This document shows positions 56,290 to 63,890 of a stretch of DNA of 64,000 bases, one piece after another. Under the pieces are notes generated by a model. It ran no database searches and was not told the origin of the DNA. It saw only the letters and a program-made list of their open reading frames with translations. Each line of letters starts with the position of its first letter. Position 1 is the stretch's first letter. The position numbers and the translations under genes were made by a program. This stretch comes from Paenibacillus durus ATCC 35681 (lineage in GTDB: Bacteria; Bacillota; Bacilli; Paenibacillales; Paenibacillaceae): positions 3,286,001 through 3,350,000 of the forward strand of contig NZ_CP011114.1 of the NCBI RefSeq assembly GCF_000993825.1. Direction: 5' to 3'.

Positions 56290-57621
56290 TTATTCTTTTA
56301 CGTTAGTCCAGTACTGCTCGATTTCTTTGGCAAGTGCCGCGCGGTCGCTTTGCTTGGCAAGATATTTTTGCATCGAAGCGCCCACATTCGCCCAGTGGTC
56401 AGCCGGAAGATCGCTCATCGACTGCTCGGATTTGCCTCTGGAGATGTAATCCTGAATCGACTTGCCGAGCGGGTCGGCGGCCGGAAGCGTAATATTTTTA
56501 AACGCCGGAATAATATTGGCCTTGTTCACCAGGAAATCCTGGCCTTGCTGCTCATACACGATCCAGTCAAGGAATTTCTTCGCCGCATCCTGCTGCTCCG
56601 GTGTGGATTTCTCTTTGTCGATTACAATCCGTTTGGAGACGGCCGAGGAGATTTCCTGGTTCCCATAGTCGCCAGCGTTATTGCTGATTGGCACCGGCAG
56701 GAAGCCGTACTCTTTGTTAGCGGTATCAAAACTGCTGATTTGCGGCCAAGCCCAGTTGCCCATGAACCAGATGCCTACTTCGCCTTTGCCGAGCAGTTCG
56801 GGACCGCGTTCATAGGTTCCCGCCAGCGGGGAAGCTTGATCGATATTGTACTTCGCCATGACGTCAAATGTATCCATCAGACCGTTGAATACCTTATTGC
56901 TTGCAAGATCGACTTTGCCTGCCCGCAGATTATCGATAAAAGCGTTGACCTTGGTCATATCTTTATCCTGACCGGCATAGGCCAAGGAAAAATAGTGGGC
57001 GCCGAGCGACCAATCCATCGGAGAAACGACCAGTGCTTTTTTTCCACTCGCTTCGATTTGTTTAAACAGATTTTCCAGCGACGCTGTGGTGTTGATTGTG
57101 GACGGATCAAAGCTTCCGCCTACCGCCTTGTCCACGACCGCTTTGTTATAAATAAAGCCGTAGCCTTCAATAGCCAGAGGGAATGCATAATTTTTACCGT
57201 CGATTGTAGTCAGGTCAAGGGCATGTTCCACAGCGTCCGCATTCCATTTCTCGCCGCTCAGGTCAAGAATGCGGTCTTTGAATTTGGCTACGTCCCCTGT
57301 ATCCAGCATGATCATGGTTGGAGGATTGCCGGAAGCATACAGAGTGGAAGCGCGTTCAAAAGGAGAGCCGCCATTAGGAACAGGCTGAATTTCCAAAGAG
57401 ATCGTCGGGTTTGCTTCATGGAAAGCCTTTGCGGCCTCCTCAAGCTGTGGCTGAATCTCGCTCTTGGAGTTAAGCAGCGTTATTTTAATGCCGCCGCCTG
57501 CACTGCCGTTCTGCCCGCCGTTTGCGGACTGTGTATCGCCTCCCGAGCTGCTGCAAGCTGAGAGAATCAAAATTAGCGTCAGCGAGAGAATAAACCACTT
57601 CATCTTCTTTACATGTTTCAT
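56290..57621 (-). CDS. Sugar ABC transporter solute-binding lipoprotein
   Basis: 443-residue SBP_bac_1 lipoprotein. The signal MKWFILSLTLILILSACSS gives lipidation at Cys. ERASTLYASGNPPTMIMLD, NAVVDKAVGG-like middle segments and GEVGIWFMGNWAWPQI are usual for sugar binders. AGGGGGCTTTTTCC precedes ATG 57621. Nearby KDG kinase and a KDPG aldolase remnant suggest an oligogalacturonate or uronate-type substrate; this is inference from context. Confidence 0.9.
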   Translation of the reverse strand: MKHVKKMKWFILSLTLILILSACSSSGGDTQSANGGQNGSAGGGIKITLLNSKSEIQPQLEEAAKAFHEANPTISLEIQPVPNGGSPFERASTLYASGNPPTMIMLDTGDVAKFKDRILDLSGEKWNADAVEHALDLTTIDGKNYAFPLAIEGYGFIYNKAVVDKAVGGSFDPSTINTTASLENLFKQIEASGKKALVVSPMDWSLGAHYFSLAYAGQDKDMTKVNAFIDNLRAGKVDLASNKVFNGLMDTFDVMAKYNIDQASPLAGTYERGPELLGKGEVGIWFMGNWAWPQISSFDTANKEYGFLPVPISNNAGDYGNQEISSAVSKRIVIDKEKSTPEQQDAAKKFLDWIVYEQQGQDFLVNKANIIPAFKNITLPAADPLGKSIQDYISRGKSEQSMSDLPADHWANVGASMQKYLAKQSDRAALAKEIEQYWTNVKE

Positions 57622-57666
57622 GGAAAAAGCCCCCTAATTCCAATTTATAAACCGCTTACATTTCGG

Positions 57667-57705
57667 ATTATATGATAACCGATTAACATATGTCAACCGG
57701 TTATC
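57667..57705 (-). promoter_or_regulatory. Importer promoter with two LacI-type operators
   Basis: TTGACA-N18-TATAAT on the minus strand. GATAACCGATTAAC (57674-57687) lies in the spacer, and GTCAACCGGTTATC (57692-57705) covers the -35 in the opposite orientation. They are the likely sites of the LacI regulator at 59552. Confidence 0.7.
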
Positions 57706-57751
57706 ATTGGTTAAATGCAATTTTTTAAGCGTTATCATTGATAAACTATAA

Positions 57752-58037
57752 GGAGTAAATGCTGATTTATTAGTTGAAATGCTAAAAACATCGTTCACTT
57801 TGGAAAACTGGGACGATATCATCATAATTGCTGATAGGCTATACTCCGAAATTGAAAGCATTTACAATGTAAATCAACGGGAGAGAGCTACCGCTGAAGG
57901 CAACATCAGTGTTTTAGATATTAAAAGATGATACGGGGTTCAAGAAGTCAGTAGCACTTTTTGAATCGCTCCGAGATCAATCAACCTCCTATCAGCTAAC
58001 AGAGTACAAGCGGATTATGGAAAAAATTCTTGATTAG
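57752..58037 (+). pseudogene. Internally deleted Rap-type (TPR) regulator
   Basis: An N-terminal piece reads MLKTSFTLENWDDI through LYSEIESIYNVNQRERA and stops after LDIKR at about 57930. In another frame a C-terminal piece reads GFKKSVALFESLRDQ to YKRIMEKILD and stops at 58037. Both look like the two ends of a Rap/NprR-type tetratricopeptide regulator, joined with loss of the roughly 300 residues between. The ATG at 57779 has no ribosome site and the frame is open upstream. The intact Phr-like gene follows after 14 bases, as in Rap-Phr cassettes. Confidence 0.6.
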
Positions 58038-58051
58038 AGGGAGGAATTCAA

Positions 58052-58171
58052 ATGAAAAAGGTGTTAATAATCATGGTCTTAATTGCTTTAGTAGGTGTCA
58101 ACGCCACCGTTGCCAGTGCCGAGGATGTTGCTAATACTGTTGTGCCGCTCAGTCATGGAGTAGACCACTAG
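58052..58171 (+). CDS. Phr-like secreted signalling peptide precursor
   Basis: A 39-residue precursor: signal peptide MKKVLIIMVLIALVGVNA, a likely cleavage region TVASA, then a short polar tail AEDVANTVVPLSHGVDH. The size, export signal, place directly behind a Rap remnant and own terminator are typical of Phr pro-peptides, which are exported, trimmed and re-imported by Opp. GAGGGAGG lies eight bases upstream. With its Rap partner broken it is an orphan, or signals to another Rap. The mature peptide is not known. Confidence 0.65.
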   Translation: MKKVLIIMVLIALVGVNATVASAEDVANTVVPLSHGVDH

Positions 58172-58178
58172 CATAACG

Positions 58179-58209
58179 AAACCTCTACAATCGAGTAGAG
58201 GTTTTCTTT
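58179..58209 (+). terminator. Terminator of the Phr-like gene
   Basis: AAACCTCTAC and GTAGAGGTTT form a perfect 10-bp stem, followed by TCTTTAT, eight bases past the stop. Confidence 0.85.
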
Positions 58210-58251
58210 ATGACTGGTACCCCACTATAAAAGCCCTCTTTGTCCGGGCCA

Positions 58252-58332
58252 TCAAATTGCCGCCGATCCTACCACGATACAGCCGCCCGGAATCCATTTC
58301 TCCATATTATCCAGGCCGACGGAGCCGTTAGG
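58252..58332 (-). pseudogene. C-terminal remnant of KDPG/KHG aldolase (eda)
   Basis: A frame reading PNGSVGLDNMEKWIPGGC then IVVGSAAI ends in TGA. It matches the C-terminal pattern of 2-dehydro-3-deoxyphosphogluconate aldolase (P-x-GGV-x-LDN..EW..AG....G.GSAL). A stop lies just upstream, so only about 26 residues survive. It sits next to the KDG kinase gene, its pathway partner, and on the opposite strand. Confidence 0.55.
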
Positions 58333-58445
58333 CTTTCATAGTATATTTTTGATAAATTATTTTATTAATATTTAGTAACAAATGGATTGATCATATCATT
58401 AAATTGATAAAGACCCGTTAATTTCAGGCTCAATGTCGTTGTACA

Positions 58446-58455
58446 AAACCGGTTT
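58446..58455. promoter_or_regulatory. Possible LacI-type operator before kdgK
   Basis: AAACCGGTTT, extended to ACAAAACCGGTTTATC, resembles the GTCAACCGGTTATC sites before the importer operon and lies 66 bases before kdgK. Confidence 0.45.
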
Positions 58456-58520
58456 ATCTGCTATCTTCAAACATAGCTTAACAATACAAGGACAATCCCT
58501 TTTTCTTAGGAGGAATCACC

Positions 58521-59474
58521 GTGAGCAAACATTTGGACGTAGTCACTTTCGGAGAGCCGATGGCTATGCTTTACGCCAATGAGGAAGGACCGCTGGATGA
58601 AGTGATGTCATTTTCCAAAGCTTTGGCCGGAGCGGAGAGCAATGTGGCTACAGGCTTAGCGCGTCTGGAGCATACGGTCGGCTATGTAACCAAGCTTGGC
58701 GAGGACAGCTTCGGATCTTTCATTTTCAAAGCGCTGAACCAAGAAGGCATCGATACCTCAAGCATCTCCTTCTCCAGCGAATTTCCGACCGGAATGTTAA
58801 TCAAATCGAAGGTTGTTACCGGCGATCCCAAGGTGGAATATTATCGCAAACGTTCAGCTGCCTCTAAGCTGGGACTTGCCGATTTCGATGCATCCTACTT
58901 CGCCTCGGCGGGACATCTTCACGTAACCGGCATCTCCTCGGCAATCTCTCCTGAATGCCACGAGTTCTCCGTTCACGCCATGGAATTCATGAAGCAAAGC
59001 GGTAAGACCGTCTCATTCGATCCCAACCTTCGCCCGGCCCTCTGGCCCGGCGCCAAGACGATGGCAGACAAGATTAATGACCTCGCCGTCCGCTGCGATT
59101 GGTTCGTCCCGGGTCTTGGCGAAGGCCAGATTCTGACAGGGCTGAAGGCGCCGGAGGAAATCGCGTCCTACTATTTGAATTTGGGCGTATCCCTGGTCGT
59201 TATCAAGCTGGGTCCGGAAGGCGCATACTACAAATCTTCCGATTCGGAGGGCTATGTGCAAGGTTTAAAGGTCGATCAGGTCGTGGATACGGTAGGCGCA
59301 GGCGACGGCTTTGCCGTCGGGGTGATCAGCGCCCTGCTGGAGAAGCTTACGCTCGAAGAAGCGGTGCGGCGCGGCAACGCCATCGGCGCTTTGGCGGTCA
59401 TGTCTCCCGGCGATAGGGACGGACTGCCGACCCGCGAACAGCTTGAACGGTTTATCAGCCAAGGCACGAACTGA
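58521..59474 (+). CDS. kdgK: 2-dehydro-3-deoxygluconokinase (PfkB family)
   Basis: Phosphorylates 2-keto-3-deoxygluconate to KDPG in uronate/pectin catabolism. N-terminal VVTFGEPMAMLYANEEG, the PfkB signature AGAESNVATGLARLEH, and the catalytic/anion-hole motif VDTVGAGDGFAVGV with the catalytic Asp are present. Length 317 residues. The GTG start at 58521 has AGGAGG upstream. Substrate assignment rests on family plus the neighbouring eda remnant; fructokinase is an alternative. Confidence 0.82.
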   Translation: MSKHLDVVTFGEPMAMLYANEEGPLDEVMSFSKALAGAESNVATGLARLEHTVGYVTKLGEDSFGSFIFKALNQEGIDTSSISFSSEFPTGMLIKSKVVTGDPKVEYYRKRSAASKLGLADFDASYFASAGHLHVTGISSAISPECHEFSVHAMEFMKQSGKTVSFDPNLRPALWPGAKTMADKINDLAVRCDWFVPGLGEGQILTGLKAPEEIASYYLNLGVSLVVIKLGPEGAYYKSSDSEGYVQGLKVDQVVDTVGAGDGFAVGVISALLEKLTLEEAVRRGNAIGALAVMSPGDRDGLPTREQLERFISQGTN

Positions 59475-59499
59475 CAAAAGTACAGAACAGAAGGGTCCA

Positions 59500-59537
59500 G
59501 AGGACATCGCCTAGCAAAAATGGCCGGGTGATGTCCC
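59500..59537. terminator. Hairpin between convergent kdgK and LacI genes
   Basis: GGACATCGCC pairs with GGGTGATGTCC across a short loop; no T-run on either strand. Confidence 0.3.
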
Positions 59538-59551
59538 GATAGCAAACCGTT

Positions 59552-60577
59552 TTATTTAGAAATTGGCGCTTGTTGGACCGAGTCCCCCGGTTGAAGAGAC
59601 GGAGTAAATCGGTAAGTAATCGGCACGGTGGAGCCCGTGTCTTCTATGCCGGAGAGGATGATTTTGGAGGCCTCCATTCCCATTTCATACGCGGGTTGGC
59701 GGATCGTCGTAATCGCGGGATTATAGATCGTTGCGAACTCCGCATCGTCGATGCCGATAACCGATAAATCACGCGGGATGGATAAGGAATGCGTATTCGC
59801 AAATTTTAGCATTTCGGCGAGTGCAATATCGTTGGCCGCAAGCAGCGCGGTCGGAGGCTGAGGCAGAGACAGCAGCTGCTCAAGCGCCCCCGCCATGTTT
59901 TCCCTGGATGCGCTGCACACATAATCCTCCCGCCACTCTTGCCCCGCTTCCTCGACCGCCTTTTTGTAGCTGCTAATCCGTTCCTTCCGCGGTGTAATCG
60001 CGTAGCGGCCGGCCGGCAGCGTCAGCAGCGCGATCCGCTCATGCCCATGCCGGATAAATTCTTTATATGCCGTCTTGACCGCCATTTCATTGTCGAGCAG
60101 CAGGCTCTGGGTCGCAATGCCCTCGACAAGCCGGTCCAGGAATACCAGCGGATAATTTTTTTCGAGCAGACGATGGTAGAGGGAGGGATCATCACCGGTA
60201 GGAAAAACAACCAAACCGTCAACCTGCCGGGCCATCAGCGTTTCGATATACTTCGCTTCCTTCTCCGGATTCTCGTCCGCGTTGCAGATAATCAACTGAT
60301 TGCCGCTGAGCTGAAGCTCGTTCTCAATCGCCCGGATACATTGAATGGACAAAGAATAATTAATATCCCCAACGATGACGCCAACCGTGTTCGTCCGGTT
60401 CCGCTTCAGGCTGCGGGCCAGGCCGTTCGGCTGATAATTCAGTTCGTCGATCACCTCGGCGATCCGCTTTCTCGTCGCGTCGCTCATATATTTATAGCGC
60501 TTGTTCAAAAACTGCGAGACCGTGCTTTTCGACACGCCCGCCTTTTGCGCCACATCTTCGATTGTCAGTTTTTTCAT
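59552..60577 (-). CDS. LacI family regulator (KdgR-like)
   Basis: 341-residue LacI/GalR repressor. The helix-turn-helix is LTIEDVAQKAGVSKSTVSQF and the hinge NYQPNGLARSLKRNRTNTVG. The effector domain has VFLDRLVEGIATQSLLLDNE and SVIGIDDAEFATIYNPAITT. Convergent with kdgK; its likely targets are the CCGGTT-type operators before kdgK and the importer operon. KDG or KDPG would be the effector if it is a true KdgR. Confidence 0.88.
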   Translation of the reverse strand: MKKLTIEDVAQKAGVSKSTVSQFLNKRYKYMSDATRKRIAEVIDELNYQPNGLARSLKRNRTNTVGVIVGDINYSLSIQCIRAIENELQLSGNQLIICNADENPEKEAKYIETLMARQVDGLVVFPTGDDPSLYHRLLEKNYPLVFLDRLVEGIATQSLLLDNEMAVKTAYKEFIRHGHERIALLTLPAGRYAITPRKERISSYKKAVEEAGQEWREDYVCSASRENMAGALEQLLSLPQPPTALLAANDIALAEMLKFANTHSLSIPRDLSVIGIDDAEFATIYNPAITTIRQPAYEMGMEASKIILSGIEDTGSTVPITYRFTPSLQPGDSVQQAPISK

Positions 60578-60638
60578 TTTTTTCGCTCCATGCTTCTACT
60601 AAATCAATCGCTCATTATTAAAAAGTATAGCTGTATTT

Positions 60639-60652
60639 TAGTAAATTTACTA
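60639..60652. promoter_or_regulatory. Palindrome upstream of the LacI gene
   Basis: Perfect TAGTAAATTTACTA, 62 bases before the start codon. It differs from the CCGG-centred sites, so it may bind another regulator. Confidence 0.4.
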
Positions 60653-60918
60653 TAATGCCATTCTCCTATACAACCTGTGCTAACCTGAGACGATTCGACG
60701 GTTACCGGTGCCCCGGCTCGCTACCAGGTTAAAGTTTGAACCTAACTTGAATTCCGCAGCCAAGCTGCTCCGTTCGAGGTTTTGCTCCCGTGGCGGGGGG
60801 CTTTTAGCACATCAACGGCGGATGCGCCGCCGTAACTTAACTCATAAGTTTGCCGCTTTGGCAAGCTTATGCTTCCAATTTACCGTGGAAAAATTATGCT
60901 TCCATTGGAAATATTGAC

Positions 60919-61110
60919 GTGGCGAGAGCGACGGAAACTGAAGAAAGCCGAAAAGCCCCCGTTGTTCGACAAGCTCACGCAAAAGCTCTGGAACACATCG
61001 AGAACTTCAACATTAACGACATCAAGCCTATTGACCCGCTCGCTGAGATAAACAGGCAGATAAATGAAAATCACAACAATTTGCTCAGAGGCTTGAAGAT
61101 AAAGCAATAA
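60919..61110 (+). CDS. Doubtful small ORF, 63 residues
   Basis: The frame from GTG 60919 reads ARATETEESRKAPVVRQAHA and ends INRQINENHNNLLRGLKIKQ. It is polar and helix-like, resembling a real C-terminus, but there is no ribosome site. It may be a fragment. 60653-60918 shows no convincing gene, only short GC-rich hairpins such as GGCGGATGCGCC. Confidence 0.25.
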   Translation: MARATETEESRKAPVVRQAHAKALEHIENFNINDIKPIDPLAEINRQINENHNNLLRGLKIKQ

Positions 61111-61117
61111 CAGAAAT

Positions 61118-61146
61118 ACACCGCTCGGGCTATTCCGCAGCGGTGT
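61118..61146. terminator. Hairpin after the small ORF
   Basis: ACACCGCT pairs with AGCGGTGT; no clear T-run on the plus strand. Confidence 0.4.
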
Positions 61147-61219
61147 GTTACATCTTAATCCATTCTTTAAGATTTTCAAATGTTGTCAATATACAGTGAA
61201 AATAAAGTATTAGACTCAC

Positions 61220-61325
61220 CCCAGAAAATTGAAACAGCGACCTCTATGGACGAAAAAAGTCCTAGACTGTCGTTGTTTTTATTAAACTAACGTTCTTCGT
61301 TAGCGTAACTGTTGAATTTTCTGGG
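61220..61325. mobile_element. MITE-like element, 106 bases
   Basis: The ends CCCAGAAAATTGAAACAG and CTGTTGAATTTTCTGGG are imperfect terminal inverted repeats. The interior has no coding capacity but two hairpins (GGACGAAAAAAGTCC and CTAACGTTCTTCGTTAG). It looks like the collapsed remnant of an insertion sequence; no clear target duplication is visible. Confidence 0.5.
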
Positions 61326-61381
61326 ACGTATCACTCCTCCGCCTTGCCCCGCGTATGATCATCGAGCCGGCTTCACAAAAA

Positions 61382-61954
61382 CTAGTCTCGAAGATCTTGA
61401 CAACACAAGTGGATGGCGTCACACAACTTCTCTTGGAATTCTTGCCGCGATGATAAACGATGCTTCCAAGTCAATGCACATGTACATAGCATGTCGGCAA
61501 TGGTCGCAGCGCGAGTCTTAACGTCTTTTGTATTTTTCCCAGATGACGCTAGAATGACTTGTTCGAGTTTCTTTTGAAACGATGAACTGCTGTTTTCAAC
61601 AGCGTCGCCGAGAACGCGCTCACATTGGACCACAAGATCAGACGCTTCAGGATGAAGGAATCCTACGTGACGGCCAAACCACTCGTCTAAAGCTTGAAAC
61701 AGTTTTTCTTCCAGCGTTAAGCGGTCATCCTCAAGTATCTGATCGGCGGATTGCAAACCGTCGTCCAACGCTTTTTGAATGGAAGCGCTAAAGATCTCAT
61801 CTTTATTTTTAAAATGAAGATAAATCCCCTGACGTGTGATGCCCGAGGCTTTCGAGATATCCTCAATGGATGTTTTTTTATAGCCGTACCGAACAAAAAT
61901 ATTCAGAGCTGTCTCAAGAACGTACGCCAGTCTTGCCGATTCTTTTTTATCCAT
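61382..61954 (-). CDS. TetR/AcrR family transcriptional regulator
   Basis: 190 residues. Helix-turn-helix: TSIEDISKASGITRQGIYLHFKNKDEIF. It is divergent from the GC-rich hydrolase gene, with three AATGTCAAG-type half-sites between them. No ribosome site precedes ATG 61954, and a TTGACA lies 30 bases upstream, so the message may be leaderless. It likely controls the hydrolase and itself. Confidence 0.88.
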   Translation of the reverse strand: MDKKESARLAYVLETALNIFVRYGYKKTSIEDISKASGITRQGIYLHFKNKDEIFSASIQKALDDGLQSADQILEDDRLTLEEKLFQALDEWFGRHVGFLHPEASDLVVQCERVLGDAVENSSSSFQKKLEQVILASSGKNTKDVKTRAATIADMLCTCALTWKHRLSSRQEFQEKLCDAIHLCCQDLRD

Positions 61955-61981
61955 ATATTCAGGTTAACGAATAGATCAACA

Positions 61982-62033
61982 AATGTCAAGTTTGTTCAAT
62001 TTCATACTTGACATTCAATACTCAATATGTCAA
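61982..62033. promoter_or_regulatory. Three half-site operator in the TetR/hydrolase intergenic region
   Basis: AATGTCAAG (61982), CTTGACATT (62007) and ATATGTCAA (62025) are alternating inverted copies. They overlap TTGACA -35 boxes on both strands. Confidence 0.55.
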
Positions 62034-62083
62034 CATCGTAAATGTAAGTTCGAAAACAAAATAAAATTTTGGAGGGATAATGC

Positions 62084-63022
62084 ATGAAATACTATACTAA
62101 GACGGACGTCACCTTCGACAGTGCCGGCGTGAAGATCGCCGGCCACCTCTACACACCCGACGGAGAGGTCAGCGGGCCGCGCCCTGCGATCGTCGTCGGC
62201 CATCCCGGCACCGGCGTCAAGGAGCAGGCTGCGGGCCTCTACGCAAAGCGCCTGGCCGAGCGGGGTTTCGTCACTCTTACCTTCGACGCCGCCTATCAGG
62301 GCGAAAGCGGAGGCGAGCCGCGCGGATTGGAGGACCCAGCCCACCGCGTCGAGGACTTCAAGGCTGCCGTCTCGTTCCTCAGTGTGCTGAGCGAGGTCGA
62401 CCCGGACCGCATCGGCGTACTGGGCATCTGTGCCTCTGGCGGCTATGTGATCCCCGCCACTGTGACAGACCACCGCATCAAGGCCGTCGCCACCGTCAGC
62501 GCCGTCGACATCAGCCTTCAATTTCGTAACGGCAGCGATGGCAAGCAGGACCCCGCCATCATCCATGGCATGCTCGCCGCCGCAGCGGCGGCCCGCACCT
62601 CCGAAGCCCACGGCGAAGGCGTCGGCACATTCCCGATTTTCCCGGAGACCGAGGACCAGGCCCGCGCCTTCGGCCAGCACGCCTTCGAGGGCTGGGAATA
62701 TTACTGCACCGACCGCGCGCAGCACCCGCGTTCGGCTAAGGTCTTTACCTGGAACAGTATAGACCGCATCGCATATTTCGACGCGTTCCGGTTCATCGAC
62801 CTGGTGGCGCCTCGCCCGCTGCTCATGATCGTTGGAACTCAAGCCGTCACGTCATGGATGACGACCGAAGCGTTTGCGAACGCGCAAGAACCCAAGGAAC
62901 TGTTTTGGATTGACGGTGCCACCCACGTCGACCTTTACGACAAGGACGAGTACGTGGCGCCTGCGGTTTCGAAGCTCGCGGAGTTCTTCCTTACGAATCT
63001 GACCGCCCCTGGCTCGGCTTGA
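62084..63022 (+). CDS. Alpha/beta hydrolase (YcjY/dienelactone hydrolase-like)
   Basis: 312-residue hydrolase. The oxyanion segment is VVGHPGTGVKEQAAG, the nucleophile elbow VLGICASGGYV has Cys or Ser as nucleophile, RPLLMIVGTQAV precedes the acid region, and the catalytic His is in IDGATHVDLYDKD. GGAGGGATAATGC precedes ATG 62084. Its codons are strongly GC-ending (GCC, GTC, GGC, CGC), unlike the AT-richer sequence on both sides, suggesting recent transfer from a high-GC donor. The substrate is unknown; together with an EthD protein it suggests breakdown of a small ester or aromatic. Confidence 0.85.
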   Translation: MKYYTKTDVTFDSAGVKIAGHLYTPDGEVSGPRPAIVVGHPGTGVKEQAAGLYAKRLAERGFVTLTFDAAYQGESGGEPRGLEDPAHRVEDFKAAVSFLSVLSEVDPDRIGVLGICASGGYVIPATVTDHRIKAVATVSAVDISLQFRNGSDGKQDPAIIHGMLAAAAAARTSEAHGEGVGTFPIFPETEDQARAFGQHAFEGWEYYCTDRAQHPRSAKVFTWNSIDRIAYFDAFRFIDLVAPRPLLMIVGTQAVTSWMTTEAFANAQEPKELFWIDGATHVDLYDKDEYVAPAVSKLAEFFLTNLTAPGSA

Positions 63023-63294
63023 GGCGCCATCGGCTGGCTCGATTGCTAGATCTCCAGGCCTCGCTTCCAGCCGAAGCTCCATTCAATGCCGCCACCATCC
63101 TTGGCAACGCCAGTACAATCTCGCCAGCCCCGTATTACGGGTAACCGAAATAAGCGGAGCCACGAAAGTTCATTCATCTGCGAGCGGTGCAGCTAGAAGA
63201 ACTCGTAGTAAACCTTCTCTACTGTGGCCGTCAGCACCTCGGGGTGAACATAAAATCCATTAGAATAATTTAAAAACTAGCGAGGTGGATCAAC

Positions 63295-63630
63295 ATGATT
63301 AAAGTAATGGCCTTTCTTACCAAAAAGGATGGAATGAATACACGAGATCTTATCGAATACTATGAGAATCAACATGTACCACTGATTACTAGATTGGCAC
63401 CAATCCCTAGCGTTTACAAACGCAACTACATTCTACGAAAGGACGACTCTAGTACAAAAGATGACTTCGATATCGTGACAGAACTCGTATTTCCTGACCG
63501 TGGTGCTTATGAAGCTTGGGTAGCTAAGATGTATGCTCCACACTCTGGAGTTGCAGAGGACGAGCTCAATTTTCTTGATCGTTCGCGAACTAGATCTTAT
63601 GTCGTCGAAGAACACGTGACTTCCGAGTAA
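63295..63630 (+). CDS. EthD domain protein
   Basis: 111-residue dimeric ferredoxin-like protein of the EthD family, small proteins that accompany monooxygenases or hydrolases in degradation clusters. MAFLTKKDGMNTRDLIEYYE with ENQHVPLITRLAP is the family start, and VVEEHVTSE the end. GAGGTGGATCAAC precedes ATG 63295. The 272-base gap after the hydrolase holds GC-rich, apparently non-coding DNA. Base use here is AT-rich, unlike the hydrolase. Confidence 0.8.
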   Translation: MIKVMAFLTKKDGMNTRDLIEYYENQHVPLITRLAPIPSVYKRNYILRKDDSSTKDDFDIVTELVFPDRGAYEAWVAKMYAPHSGVAEDELNFLDRSRTRSYVVEEHVTSE

Positions 63631-63847
63631 GGGTCAAATTTTAATGTATTAATAGAAGAAACATTTACAGTTAGATATCAAGTAAGAAGACCGTATCGCT
63701 TGAAATGTCGCCACTCTCTTCCGTTGTCGGAAGCAGGACGGCGATTTTTCATATACGATGACGGAGACGCGGGGATATAATTGACGGTGGTAGTGTTCGT
63801 AATCTCCGACAATCATAAGGAGCAGGCGTATCGCTGGATATAAATAA

Positions 63848-63890
63848 GAACAGGGAGATGTAAATGTTTAGCCGCCTCATCTCCCTGTTC
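63848..63890. terminator. Long perfect hairpin near the window end
   Basis: GAACAGGGAGATG pairs perfectly with CATCTCCCTGTTC across 17 bases. No T-run on the plus strand; TTATTTAT follows on the minus strand. The rest of 63631-64000 shows no convincing gene. Confidence 0.45.

Noticed and set aside
57634..57861. Minus-strand 75-codon frame over the importer promoter
   Set aside because: It covers the promoter and operators and the Rap remnant; no ribosome site.
63192..63258. Minus-strand fragment reading GFYVHPEVLTATVEKVYYEFF
   Set aside because: Looks protein-like but is too short and bounded by stops on both sides; possibly chance or a tiny remnant.
63690..63760. Minus-strand short frame reading MKNRRPASDNGREWRHFKRY
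   Set aside because: 24 codons, no ribosome site, no family pattern.
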